Assembly: GCA_007121575.1 (NCBI GenBank)
Contig: SKKJ01000359.1
Coordinates: 1 to 10,196, forward strand
Direction of reading: 5' to 3'
DNA: 10,196 nucleotides
Origin: Natronomonas sp.
Lineage (GTDB): Archaea; Halobacteriota; Halobacteria; Halobacteriales; Haloarculaceae
The first letter of the stretch is position 1; the number at the start of each line of letters is the position of its first letter. The translations under genes were made by a program, and so were the position numbers. The notes beneath the pieces are model-generated. The model saw only the letters and a list, made by a program, of their open reading frames with translations, was not told the DNA's origin and did no database searches. This document shows, piece after piece, positions 1 to 7,479 of this stretch.

Positions 1-1
1 C

Positions 2-451
2 TTCTGTGTCGGCGATGCGTCCGAATTGCCGTTCGCGGACGAAACGTTCGATTACGTTCTCTTTTCGTACGTGAATATCGATATCCTGTATCCGAGAGCG
101 CAGCGACTCCGCTCGCTTCGAGAGCTGAATCGGATTTTGAAAAACGGGGGACGTCTCATTTTCGGCACTGGAAACAGTCTTCACGTGATCCCCGCGCTGC
201 TCCGTGGAAAGTTCGATCACCTGCTCCGATTTTATGTGCGAAACGGAAATTACAAGCGAATATTCAGAGCGTACAAAAGAGATCCGGACGAATGGAATTT
301 GAGAACGTATTTCGGGACACAGCCGCGTAACCTCTTGGACCTTCGCCGATGCGGCTTCGAGACCGAACACATCGGCGGGAGTCGAGACTCCGTTCTTCGG
401 TTTTTTGAGGAAGTGCAGTACTACGTCGCTCGTAAAGCCAGATCGATTTGA
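2..451 (+). CDS. Class I SAM-dependent methyltransferase, C-terminal part (5' end outside window)
   Basis: The reading frame is open from the first complete codon at position 2, so the gene starts to the left of the window; the in-frame TTG at 26 is not needed as a start. The visible 149 residues begin FCVGDASELPFADETFDYV, which fits the post-I and II region of Methyltransf_11-type Rossmann methyltransferases: an acidic residue after a strand, then LPF, then the (E/D)xFDxV strand. The helix RSLRELNRILKNGGRLIFGT follows and matches the usual 'L.E..RVLKPGG.L...' block. The N-terminal SAM-binding glycine motif (GxGxG) lies off the window. The substrate cannot be told; the family covers small molecules, lipids, sugars and proteins. 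The C-terminal half is basic and aromatic-rich (RFYVRNGNYKRIFRAYKRD), unusual beside the acidic neighbours. Base composition is lower too: 23 of 60 bases are G or C at 241-300. Both hint at an accessory or transferred gene. The fold call is fairly sure, the role unknown. Confidence 0.72.
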   Translation, partial: FCVGDASELPFADETFDYVLFSYVNIDILYPRAQRLRSLRELNRILKNGGRLIFGTGNSLHVIPALLRGKFDHLLRFYVRNGNYKRIFRAYKRDPDEWNLRTYFGTQPRNLLDLRRCGFETEHIGGSRDSVLRFFEEVQYYVARKARSI

Positions 452-632
452 CATCACGAGAGGACGGAGATGTGACCAACCCAATCCACCATCGCTCTCT
501 GGTGACTTCACTCAGGCCAGGAGGCTTCGCTTCGAAAGGTGCTGAGAGATCCCACGATACGGGTGAGCAGCATGCTAGAACATCCGATACGCAGCTCAAA
601 TCAGACCGACTTCCCTGCAAACGTTGTCCGAC

Positions 633-664
633 ATAAATACTATGCCAACGGGCACGAATATAGG
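633..664 (+). promoter_or_regulatory. Candidate promoter of the 2-oxoacid dehydrogenase operon
   Basis: Two AT-rich boxes precede the ATG at 686. ATAAATAC (633-640) would place transcription start near 660-665 and give a leader of about 20-25 nt. AATATAGG (657-664) is centred about 26 bases before the ATG and would give a leaderless mRNA. No strong GGAGG sequence precedes the start (only GGTGTGAG at 676-683), which fits either a weak Shine-Dalgarno or leaderless initiation. The 234-base gap between the methyltransferase stop and this operon holds no convincing gene. Confidence 0.45.
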
Positions 665-685
665 TAGTATGCGACGGTGTGAGTC

Positions 686-1801
686 ATGAGTACGTCCGGA
701 TACGAAATGCGGCAGGTACTCACCGAAGACGGGTCTGTTGTCGAGGGCGCGACCGTCCCGGAATTGGACGATGAAACACTCGTCGAGATGTATCGCACGA
801 TGCGGTTGGCTCGACATTTCGATAGTCGGGCGGTCAGCCTCCAACGACAGGGCAGAATGGGAACGTATCCACCGTTGTCCGGACAAGAGGGCGCACAGGT
901 CGGAAGCGCGATGGCGCTCGAAACGGACGATTGGCTCGTTCCCAGCTATCGCGAGCACGCCGCATCCTACATTCGAGGCGTTAAGCTCTCCCAGACGCTC
1001 CAGTACTGGATGGGTGACGAGCGGGGAAACAGCGTCCCCGGTGCGAACATCTTTCCAGTGGCCGTTCCGATCGCAACCCAGGTGCTGCACGCGACCGGCG
1101 CGGCGTGGGCATCGAAGCTCTCGGGGGGAGAGAACGCCTTCCTCTGTCATTTCGGAGACGGCGCGACGAGCGAGGGAGATTTCCACGAAGGGCTCAACTT
1201 CGCCGGCGTGTTCGACGTCCCTGCCGTCTTTTTCTGTAACAACAACCAGTGGGCAATCTCGGTTCCGAGAGAGCGCCAGACCGCTTCGAAGACGCTCGCA
1301 CAGAAAGCCAACGCGTACGGGTTCGAGGGCGTCCTCGTCGATGGGATGGATCCGCTCGCGGTCTATCAGGTGACGGACGAAGCGCTCGAAAAAGCGAAAG
1401 ATCCCGAGGCCGTGGGCGATGACGGTCCGGGACGGGCGACGCGCCCGACGCTCATCGAAGCCGTCCAATACCGATTCGGTGCCCACACGACCGCCGACGA
1501 TCCGTCCGTCTACCGTGAAAAAGACGAGGTGGAACGTTGGAAGCGGAAAGACCCGATTCCGAGACTCGAAACGTTTCTCAGAGATCGGGGGATCCTCGAT
1601 AGCGAGGCGATCGGTTCGATCGAGACGGCGATCGAAGACGAGGTGGCGACGGCGATCGAAACCGTCGAGAGCATCGAGCGACCGATGCCGGCAGAGATGT
1701 TCGACGCCGTCTACGCGGAGCGGACAAAACGGCTCGACGAGCAGGCGACGTATCTCGAACAGTTGCGGGAACGATACGGTGACGACGAACTACTAGAATG
1801 A
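686..1801 (+). CDS. pdhA: 2-oxoacid dehydrogenase complex E1 component, alpha subunit (pyruvate dehydrogenase E1-alpha type)
   Basis: This is the thiamine-diphosphate-binding alpha subunit of the heterotetrameric E1 decarboxylase, which converts a 2-oxoacid to CO2 and an acyl group for the lipoyl arm of E2. The 371-residue length is normal for the family. The TPP motif runs from GDG at residues 157-159 (followed by ATSEGDFHEGLNFA) to NNN at 185-187 and the sequence QWAIS. The conserved loop FGAHTTADDPSVYR is at about 264-277, and the RMGTYPPLSGQEGAQVG block at about 57-73. The C-terminal quarter is charged and helical. The ATG at 686 gives a family-typical N-terminus. Its stop overlaps the E1-beta start by four bases (ATGA), so the two are translationally coupled. 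The substrate is uncertain: haloarchaea oxidise pyruvate mainly with a ferredoxin oxidoreductase, and for many haloarchaeal complexes of this type the true substrate is unproven. A branched-chain 2-oxoacid is an alternative. The pdhA symbol follows naming custom, not proof of substrate. Confidence 0.93.
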   Translation: MSTSGYEMRQVLTEDGSVVEGATVPELDDETLVEMYRTMRLARHFDSRAVSLQRQGRMGTYPPLSGQEGAQVGSAMALETDDWLVPSYREHAASYIRGVKLSQTLQYWMGDERGNSVPGANIFPVAVPIATQVLHATGAAWASKLSGGENAFLCHFGDGATSEGDFHEGLNFAGVFDVPAVFFCNNNQWAISVPRERQTASKTLAQKANAYGFEGVLVDGMDPLAVYQVTDEALEKAKDPEAVGDDGPGRATRPTLIEAVQYRFGAHTTADDPSVYREKDEVERWKRKDPIPRLETFLRDRGILDSEAIGSIETAIEDEVATAIETVESIERPMPAEMFDAVYAERTKRLDEQATYLEQLRERYGDDELLE

Positions 1802-2796
1802 GTACACAACAGGCGAAAACACAGAATTTAACGCTCGTACAGGCAGTCCGTGACGGACTGAAATGCGAAATGGAACGGGACGACGACGTGATCGTTCTCG
1901 GTGAGGACGTCGGGAAGAACGGCGGCGTCTTCCGGGCGACGGAAGGGCTCTACGATGAGTTCGGCGAAGATCGAGTCATCGATACGCCGCTCGCGGAATC
2001 CGGGATTGTCGGGACGTCGATCGGGATGGCGGCGTACGGACTTCGGCCGGTGCCGGAGATCCAGTTTTCCGGGTTCATGTATCCCGCGTTCGATCAGATC
2101 GTCTCACACGCCGCACGGCTTCGAAGCCGATCGCGGGGCCGGTTTACGTGTCCGATGGTCGTCCGCGCACCGTACGGTGGCGGGATCAGAGCGCCCGAAC
2201 ATCACGCCGAGTCCAAAGAGGCGATCTACGTTCACGAGGCCGGGCTGAAGGTCGTCATCCCGTCGACCCCATACGATACGAAAGGGCTGCTCGCCGCCTC
2301 GATCCGCGATCCGGATCCGGTGATCTTCTTGGAACCGAAGCTGATCTATCGGGCGTTCCGCGATGAAGTCCCCGAAGAATCCTACACCGTCGAACTCGGC
2401 GAGGCGGCGACCCGCCGTGAAGGCGACGACATCTCGATTTTCACGTGGGGAGCGATGACGCGACCGACCCTCGAAGCGGCCGAATCGGTCGCCGAGGACG
2501 GGATCGACTGCGAAGTCATCGACATGCGGACGCTGTCGCCGATGGACACCGACGCGATTATCGACTCGTTCAAAAAGACTGGTCGGGCAGTCATCGTCCA
2601 CGAAGCGCCGAAAACAGGCGGCCTCGCTGGCGAGATCACGGCCACGATCCAAGAGAACGCACTGTATTATCAAGAGGCACCGATAAACCGCGTGACTGGG
2701 TTCGATGTTCCGTACCCGCTGTACGCCTTAGAGGACTATTATCTCCCAGAGAACACGCGGATCGAAGACGCGATCAGAGAGACCTACGAGGCATAG
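1798..2796 (+). CDS. pdhB: 2-oxoacid dehydrogenase complex E1 component, beta subunit
   Basis: This is the transketolase-like beta subunit that completes the E1 active site. The 332 residues match the usual length. Visible landmarks are GEDVGKNGGVF at 35-45, the block TPLAESGIVG with the TPP-activating glutamate E67, EIQFSGFMYPAFDQI at 87-101, GGGIRAPEHHAES at 127-139 with the histidine pair expected near the active site, and the C-terminal domain signature IDMRTLSPMD at 241-250, followed by VHEAPKTGG. The ATG at 1798 overlaps the E1-alpha stop and the TAG at 2794-2796 lies one base before the E2 ATG, so all three genes surely form one mRNA. The GGGIRAPEHH loop is shared by pyruvate, branched-chain and acetoin complexes, so it does not settle the substrate. 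No damage is seen. Family assignment is near certain; substrate is not. Confidence 0.94.
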   Translation: MSTQQAKTQNLTLVQAVRDGLKCEMERDDDVIVLGEDVGKNGGVFRATEGLYDEFGEDRVIDTPLAESGIVGTSIGMAAYGLRPVPEIQFSGFMYPAFDQIVSHAARLRSRSRGRFTCPMVVRAPYGGGIRAPEHHAESKEAIYVHEAGLKVVIPSTPYDTKGLLAASIRDPDPVIFLEPKLIYRAFRDEVPEESYTVELGEAATRREGDDISIFTWGAMTRPTLEAAESVAEDGIDCEVIDMRTLSPMDTDAIIDSFKKTGRAVIVHEAPKTGGLAGEITATIQENALYYQEAPINRVTGFDVPYPLYALEDYYLPENTRIEDAIRETYEA

Positions 2797-2797
2797 A

Positions 2798-4363
2798 ATG
2801 GTTCGCGAATTCAAACTTCCAGACGTCGGTGAGGGGTTGGCCGAAGCCGAGATCGTCCGCTGGCTCGTCGAGACCGGCGAGACGGTTTCGGAAGACCAGC
2901 CGGTCGCTGAGGTCGAGACCGATAAAGCGGTCGTCGAGGTCCCCTCGCCGGTGAACGGAACGGTTAGAGAGATTCTGGCCGAGGAAGGCGAGGTCGTCCC
3001 CGTGGGCACGGTGATCATCACGTTCAACGTCGAGGGCGAAGAGCCCGACGAATCGAGCGACGAATCGGCGGCCAAAACGGGCGAAGGAACCCCAGCCGAT
3101 GCCAAGGGTGAAAAAGCAGAGACAGCGAAAGCAGACGACGAAGGCGAATCATCACCGGCGGGACGGACGTTCGCGACGCCGTCGACGCGACGGCTCGCTC
3201 GCGAACTCGGCGTCGAACTCGCGGCTGTGAACGGAAGCGGTCCGGGTGGCCGAGTTACAGACGCTGACGTTCGGGCTGCCGCGGAAGCGGCCGATGAAGC
3301 CGCGAGAGACGCTGAAACAGCTGAATCCGCAACCGAAACGGCGGATAGCGACGGTGTGAAATCTGCGACCCGTCGAATCGGTGTTGAAAGCGATTCCGAC
3401 GCTGACGGCGCAAAACCCACACCGCAACCCGAATCGGCTGTCGATCGAGATCGAACGCTCGCGGCTCCGGCAACCAGAAAACTCGCCGAAGAGGAGGGAA
3501 TCGAGATCGATTCGGTTCCGACCGAACGGACGAAAGACGGCGAGGCATTCGTCACACCCGCGGAGATCGAGGCGTACGCAGAGGCGCAGACGCGCGCACA
3601 AAAAGCCGATGCCGAAGCCATCTCTGCCGGCGAACGAGCCGACAGCCGAGCGATCGAGGCGACGGGCGAAGACGAGCGGATCCCGTACCGCGGCGTCAGA
3701 CGGACCATCGGCAAACAGATGGAGCGCTCGAAATACACCGCACCACACGTCACCCACCACGACGAAATCGACGTGACCGACCTCGTCGAAACGAGAGGAC
3801 GACTGAAAGAACGTGCCGAAGCGCGCGGCAGCTCGCTGTCGTACATGCCGTTCATCATCAAGGCGGTCGTCGCCGGACTCAGAGAGTATCCGATTCTCAA
3901 CTCCCAACTCGACGAGGAGAACGAAGAGATCGTCATTCGCGGCGAACATAACATCGGCATCGCGACGGCGACGGACGCGGGGCTCATGGTTCCGGTCATC
4001 CGAAACGCCGACCGTAAAGGCATGCTCGAGATCGCCGACGAAATGAACGAACTCGTCGAAAAGGCGAGAGATCGATCGATCGCCCTCGAAGAGATGCAGG
4101 GCGGGACGTTCTCGATCACCAACTTCGGCGCGATCGGCGGCGAGTACGCGACACCGATCATCAACTACCCCGAGACGGCGATTCTCGGACTGGGTGCGAT
4201 CAAAGAGAAGCCGCGTGTCGTGGACGGCGAAGTCGTCCCGCGGAAGGTGATGACGCTGTCGTTGACGATCGACCACCGGGTCATCGACGGTGCCGAGGCG
4301 GCCAGATTCACCAACACCGTCAAGGAGTATTTGGAATCGCCCGAGTTGCTCCTCTTGGAGTGA
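2798..4363 (+). CDS. pdhC: 2-oxoacid dehydrogenase complex E2 component, dihydrolipoamide acyltransferase with two subunit-binding domains
   Basis: E2 is the core of the complex: it carries the swinging lipoyl arm and transfers the acyl group to CoA. Domains in order over 521 residues are: an N-terminal lipoyl domain (1-78) with the lipoylation site ETDKA, K43; an acidic Ala/Glu/Asp-rich linker (80-122); a canonical peripheral subunit-binding domain (about 125-163, [11 protein letters not shown] then [13 protein letters not shown]); a second acidic linker; a second, divergent binding domain (about 221-262, [11 protein letters not shown]); and the catalytic acyltransferase domain (about 290-521). 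The catalytic motif is DHRVIDG with H493 and D497. [17 protein letters not shown] at 311-327 matches the start of the catalytic fold. The protein ends ESPELLLLE. No promoter or gap separates it from E1-beta. The gene normally expected next, dihydrolipoamide dehydrogenase (E3), is missing. The single lipoyl domain and the two binding domains suggest a haloarchaeal-type E2. Confidence 0.94.
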   Translation: MVREFKLPDVGEGLAEAEIVRWLVETGETVSEDQPVAEVETDKAVVEVPSPVNGTVREILAEEGEVVPVGTVIITFNVEGEEPDESSDESAAKTGEGTPADAKGEKAETAKADDEGESSPAGRTFATPSTRRLARELGVELAAVNGSGPGGRVTDADVRAAAEAADEAARDAETAESATETADSDGVKSATRRIGVESDSDADGAKPTPQPESAVDRDRTLAAPATRKLAEEEGIEIDSVPTERTKDGEAFVTPAEIEAYAEAQTRAQKADAEAISAGERADSRAIEATGEDERIPYRGVRRTIGKQMERSKYTAPHVTHHDEIDVTDLVETRGRLKERAEARGSSLSYMPFIIKAVVAGLREYPILNSQLDEENEEIVIRGEHNIGIATATDAGLMVPVIRNADRKGMLEIADEMNELVEKARDRSIALEEMQGGTFSITNFGAIGGEYATPIINYPETAILGLGAIKEKPRVVDGEVVPRKVMTLSLTIDHRVIDGAEAARFTNTVKEYLESPELLLLE

Positions 4364-4410
4364 TCATCAACCGGGACGATTCGGCGGATTTCGTTGCGTG
4401 CACACGAAGA

Positions 4411-4455
4411 GCATAATGGGACGTTTTTTTAAGGGGTCGGGAAGAAGAGGGAGGT
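4411..4455 (+). promoter_or_regulatory. Candidate PCNA promoter and Shine-Dalgarno sequence
   Basis: A T-tract TATA-like box, TTTTTTTAAG, lies at 4424-4433, and a second AT-rich box, GCATAAT, at 4411-4417. The upstream box would start transcription near 4440 and keep the strong Shine-Dalgarno GGGAGGT (4449-4455), which sits 2 bases before the ATG at 4458. The T-tract would start transcription almost at the ATG and cut that site off the mRNA. The Shine-Dalgarno also decides the start: the frame is open upstream to 4290, but that extension overlaps the E2 gene and would run through the promoter. Confidence 0.5.
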
Positions 4456-4457
4456 AT

Positions 4458-5201
4458 ATGTTCAAGGCTATCGTGAGCGCGGACACGCTCGGGGCGGCAC
4501 TCGACTCCGTCAGCGTGCTCGTTGACGAGTGTAAGATCCGCCTCGAGGACGAAGGCCTCGCGATTCGTGCGGTCGATCCGGCGAACGTCGGGATGGTGAA
4601 TCTCGAGTTGTCGGCGAACGCTTTCGAATCCTACGAGACCGACGGAGGCGTCATCGGCGTCAACCTCGACCGACTCGAAGACATCGTGGGGATGGCAGAC
4701 TCCGGACAGCTCGTTCATCTCGAACTCGATGAGGAGACCCGAAAGCTACACATCTCACTCGACGGACTCGAATACACCCTCGCGCTCATCGACCCGGATT
4801 CGATCAGACAGGAACCGGATCTGCCGGATCTCGATCTCCCCGCACAGGTCGTCATCGAAGGGAAAGACATCGCCCGTGCGGTCACCGCCGCGGATATGGT
4901 GTCGGATCACATCGCGTTGGGAGTCGATCCGGACGCCGAGGAGTTCTACGTCGACGCCGAGGGCGATACGGACGACGTCCATCTCGAACTCGGTCGAGAC
5001 GATCTGATCGATCTGACGCCGGGCGAGGCACGATCGCTCTTCTCGCTGGATTATCTAAAAGACATGAACAAGGCGATCCCGAAAGACGCCGAAGTGACGA
5101 TGGAACTCGGCGAAGAATTCCCGGTCAAACTCCACTTCGGGTTTGCCGAGGGGGACGGCCACGTCACGTTCATGCTCGCACCGCGCATCCAGAGCGACTA
5201 G
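4458..5201 (+). CDS. pcn: DNA polymerase sliding clamp PCNA
   Basis: PCNA is the ring-shaped homotrimeric clamp that encircles DNA and tethers polymerase, FEN1, ligase and other PIP-box proteins. The 247 residues are the normal length of one archaeal PCNA subunit with two domains. Conserved parts visible are [19 protein letters not shown] at 1-19, [16 protein letters not shown] at 36-51, the DRLEDIV region (71-77), the interdomain connecting loop at about 111-128 ([18 protein letters not shown]), and the C-terminal clamp motif LAPRI at 240-244. The ATG at 4458 is chosen over the longer open frame because it gives the family N-terminus and has a strong ribosome binding site. Many acidic residues on the domain surfaces fit a high-salt cytoplasm. 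The gene stands alone between metabolic genes, with its own promoter, rather than beside primase or other replication genes. It appears intact and functional. Confidence 0.96.
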   Translation: MFKAIVSADTLGAALDSVSVLVDECKIRLEDEGLAIRAVDPANVGMVNLELSANAFESYETDGGVIGVNLDRLEDIVGMADSGQLVHLELDEETRKLHISLDGLEYTLALIDPDSIRQEPDLPDLDLPAQVVIEGKDIARAVTAADMVSDHIALGVDPDAEEFYVDAEGDTDDVHLELGRDDLIDLTPGEARSLFSLDYLKDMNKAIPKDAEVTMELGEEFPVKLHFGFAEGDGHVTFMLAPRIQSD

Positions 5202-5256
5202 ATCGCTGAAGAGACGTCCCACACCGATTCGAGGTAGAGAGTGTTCCGGTCGGTCG

Positions 5257-5298
5257 TTATTGCATAATAATTTTCGCGTGTTTAATCCGAAATTTACA
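5257..5298 (+). promoter_or_regulatory. AT-rich promoter region with inverted repeat upstream of the CoA-transferase gene
   Basis: The gap between PCNA and the CoA-transferase (184 bases) contains an AT-rich island. It holds the inverted repeat TTATT-GCAT-AATAA (5257-5270), the TATA-like TTTAAT (5281-5286) and a second small dyad TTTCG (5272-5276) / CGAAA (5288-5292) bracketing the TATA-like box. Transcription starting about 25 bases after TTTAAT would give a leader of roughly 75-80 nt, long for a haloarchaeon. The dyads are placed where a regulator could bind, but operator function is inferred only. Confidence 0.35.
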
Positions 5299-5385
5299 GA
5301 CAAATAGATAACGGCATCGAACCAGCGTTCGAACGAGAATGAAACTCATCAGACGACGTGGCCGTCGATCCGGAGCTGATCTCGA

Positions 5386-6570
5386 ATGAACAGACCGCTT
5401 TCGGACGTCACCGTCATCGAACTGACACACATCATCGCCGGACCGTTTACCAGCCTCTTGCTCGCGGATCTCGGTGCCGATGTCATCAAAATCGAACACC
5501 CCGAGCACGCGGACGTGTTTCGCGACGACAGCAACGACTCCTCGAGTTGGTTCAACTACGTGAATCGAAATAAGAGGGGGATCACGTTAGATTTAAAAGA
5601 CGATGAAGGCCGTGAGGCCTTCGAGAAACTGGCGAGTGAGGCCGACGTCGTCGTCGAGAACTTCGGCCCGGGTGCGGTCGAGCGGCTTGGTATCGATTAC
5701 GACTCGCTCAAAACGCTCAATCCCGAACTCATCTACTGTTCGATTAAGGGGTTCAGCGAAGGTCCCTACGAAGATCAGCCGGCGCTCGATCCCGTCGCAG
5801 AAGCGCTCTCGGGGTTGATGAGCACGACCGGTTACCCGGATATGCCGCCGGCGCGATGCGGGACGAGCGTCGCCGATATGGCGGCGTCGATGTACGGCGC
5901 GCTCGCCGTCGTCGGGGCGATTCGACAGCGCGATCAAACCGGTGAGGGACAACACATCACCTCGCCGATGTTCGAAGCGATGGTCGGGTTAAACGGCGGG
6001 AATATCACCTATTCGGACGCGTTCGGCAAGCCACGAGCCAAATACCACGGCGGGGGACAGGGACAATGGGCGCCGTACGGCGTGTTCCAATCCGAAGACG
6101 ACGAGTGGGTGTTCGTCGGTCCGTCCTCGGAGGGCCACTGGGTATCACTCTGTGAAGCGATGGACGTCCCCGAGTTGGCCGAAAAAGCGCAGTTCAAAAC
6201 GCGGGCGGATCGCCGACAAAACCGCGACGCACTCGATGAGACGCTGCAAACGGTGTTCGATGAGTACTCGAAAGACGAGATCGTCGAACGCCTGCAAGCT
6301 GAAGGCGTCCCGTGTGCACCGATCAACGACACGCTCGAAGTCAGCCAAGATCCACATCTGGAGGCGATCGGCGGGCTCGGTGAAGTCACCGCGGCTCAAG
6401 GCGACAGACGCACCGTTCGGGTTCCGAAAAGCCCGGTTCGATCGACCGCCTACGAACCACTCGAGCCGACTGATCCGCCCCTACAGGGTGAAGACACCGA
6501 GGCCGTCCTCGAATCGATGGGGTACACAGAAGAGACGATCGAAGCGCTACGGGAACGGGGCGCGATCTGA
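5386..6570 (+). CDS. CaiB/BaiF family III CoA-transferase
   Basis: Family III CoA-transferases move CoA from one acyl-CoA to a free carboxylic acid through an aspartyl mixed anhydride. The 394 residues fit the family. The N-terminal CoA-binding block is GPFTSLLLADLGADVIKIEHP (19-39), followed by NRNKRGITLDLK (61-71) and VVENFGPGAVERLGIDY (89-105). The catalytic aspartate is probably D164 in SVADMAASMYGALAV, and GGGQG (222-226) matches the glycine loop that closes over the active site. GVPCAPIND (307-315) is the usual C-terminal block. The ATG at 5386 is the first start after an in-frame TGA at 5377; GGAG (5372-5375) may serve as a weak ribosome binding site. Substrate is unknown. In haloarchaea the family includes succinyl-CoA:mesaconate CoA-transferase of the methylaspartate cycle, but none of that pathway's other genes is nearby. 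Carnitine, formate or other dicarboxylate substrates remain possible. Confidence 0.9.
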   Translation: MNRPLSDVTVIELTHIIAGPFTSLLLADLGADVIKIEHPEHADVFRDDSNDSSSWFNYVNRNKRGITLDLKDDEGREAFEKLASEADVVVENFGPGAVERLGIDYDSLKTLNPELIYCSIKGFSEGPYEDQPALDPVAEALSGLMSTTGYPDMPPARCGTSVADMAASMYGALAVVGAIRQRDQTGEGQHITSPMFEAMVGLNGGNITYSDAFGKPRAKYHGGGQGQWAPYGVFQSEDDEWVFVGPSSEGHWVSLCEAMDVPELAEKAQFKTRADRRQNRDALDETLQTVFDEYSKDEIVERLQAEGVPCAPINDTLEVSQDPHLEAIGGLGEVTAAQGDRRTVRVPKSPVRSTAYEPLEPTDPPLQGEDTEAVLESMGYTEETIEALRERGAI

Positions 6571-6709
6571 CGAATCGAAAACAGTAGCTCGTTTGGCACG
6601 CGTACCGTCCCGAGTTGATCGGTCACGGATCGACCGGGCTGAAATTTCGATGGGTGCAGTATCGTCGACGGGGGAACGTGGCTGAAAATCGGACGGAAGA
6701 GACGCCCCT

Positions 6710-7381
6710 TCAGGTCGATTCGTCGGGGTCGACGTTCTCGTCGCTGCCGTCACTGAGATCGACGATCATGTCGCCGATATCTTCGCCTTTGCTCTCGCCG
6801 GGCAGAATGTCACCCAGTGTCGCACCGAAGGCGGCGGCAGTCCAGATGACCGTCACCCGACCCAGCTGTTCGAGCCTCGTCGGGTCCTCCACATGGAGCC
6901 GACCCCACATGAACATCGTCAGGAAGGCCACGAAGAACGAGATAGTGAGGACGCCGACCAGTCGTTTCGGAATGAGTCCGAACAGGGGCCGGGGCTTGAT
7001 CTCCCGGATGTCGGTGTAGTACAGCAATCCCACGATGAGCATGACGATGAAAACTACGTTGATCGTCATGAACACCGGTAGTGGACCGATCGTGAACTCG
7101 GCGAACCACTCGGCGATCTCGAAGACGCCGTCCTCCACCAGCAGTGGAAGCGAGAAGATGATGCCACCGACGAATCCTTCCGCGACGTCTCGCGTCGTGT
7201 ATTTCCTAATGTGGCCGTTGCCCGGGACCCGTTCGAGCATTCGTCGCGTTCGACGAACCTCACGGCGCTCTTCGGTACTCGACACCGTCCCTTCGAGGTC
7301 CTCTAACTGCTTGAGGACGTCTTCGATGTCATACCCGCTCGCACCGTCTCCACCATTCGGCTCACTCACCTCCTGACTCAT
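6710..7381 (-). CDS. Four-helix integral membrane protein, probably DUF2391 family
   Basis: The protein has 223 residues from the ATG at 7381. It opens with an acidic, Gly/Ser-rich tail, then a charged helix that could form a coiled coil (about 18-52, EDVLKQLEDLEGTV then a Glu/Arg-rich run), then a membrane domain with four hydrophobic stretches at about 70-85, 96-122, 140-160 and 173-192, and a short acidic tail ending DENVDPDEST. The TTRDVAEGFVGGIIFSLPLLVEDG block (61-84) recalls haloarchaeal DUF2391 proteins; this is from memory, not a search. The function of that family is not established. The frame stays open upstream to 7624, but that extension (PPGYFTLANYPGKKDL and so on) does not look like part of the protein and a TTTAAA box lies inside it. 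ATG 7387, two codons upstream, is an alternative start. The gene converges on the CoA-transferase (139-base gap) and diverges from the PAC2 gene. Confidence 0.7.
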   Translation of the reverse strand: MSQEVSEPNGGDGASGYDIEDVLKQLEDLEGTVSSTEERREVRRTRRMLERVPGNGHIRKYTTRDVAEGFVGGIIFSLPLLVEDGVFEIAEWFAEFTIGPLPVFMTINVVFIVMLIVGLLYYTDIREIKPRPLFGLIPKRLVGVLTISFFVAFLTMFMWGRLHVEDPTRLEQLGRVTVIWTAAAFGATLGDILPGESKGEDIGDMIVDLSDGSDENVDPDEST

Positions 7382-7399
7382 ACGCATTCCACCAATGGA

Positions 7400-7407
7400 T
7401 TTTAAAT
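7400..7407 (-). promoter_or_regulatory. TATA-like box of the DUF2391-type gene
   Basis: On the minus strand the sequence reads ATTTAAAA, centred about 23 bases before the ATG at 7381. This spacing points to a leaderless or nearly leaderless mRNA, though it is slightly short for a start exactly at that ATG. It also argues against translation from the upstream open frame. Confidence 0.45.
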
Positions 7408-7479
7408 GAAAGTTGCCACTTGCTTTCGGTTTGGTTTTCGAATACGCGTTCGACGTCAGTTTCGCAGTGGAGAACCGCA

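Noticed and set aside
540..560. CTGAGA at 542-547 inside GGTGCTGAGAGATCCC, similar to a piece of the TPP riboswitch, upstream of a TPP-dependent enzyme operon.
   Set aside because: The other conserved half (ACCTGATCTGG-like segment and paired arms) is absent downstream, and the likely promoter lies after this site, so it would not be in the leader.
448..636. A 62-codon plus-strand frame after the methyltransferase.
   Set aside because: It has a TTG start overlapping the previous stop and no ribosome binding site, hydrophobic core or recognisable motif.
596..1486. A 296-codon minus-strand frame opposite E1-alpha.
   Set aside because: It is a shadow of the real gene. It has no recognisable motif and crosses the operon promoter.
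2728..4164. A 478-codon open frame on the minus strand opposite E1-beta and E2.
   Set aside because: It is Ser/Ala-rich mirror translation of codon-biased acidic genes. The plus-strand genes have clear domains and catalytic motifs.
4290..4457. A 56-residue N-terminal extension of PCNA.
   Set aside because: It overlaps the end of E2, runs through the promoter and ribosome binding site, and PCNA proteins begin at the MFKAIV segment.
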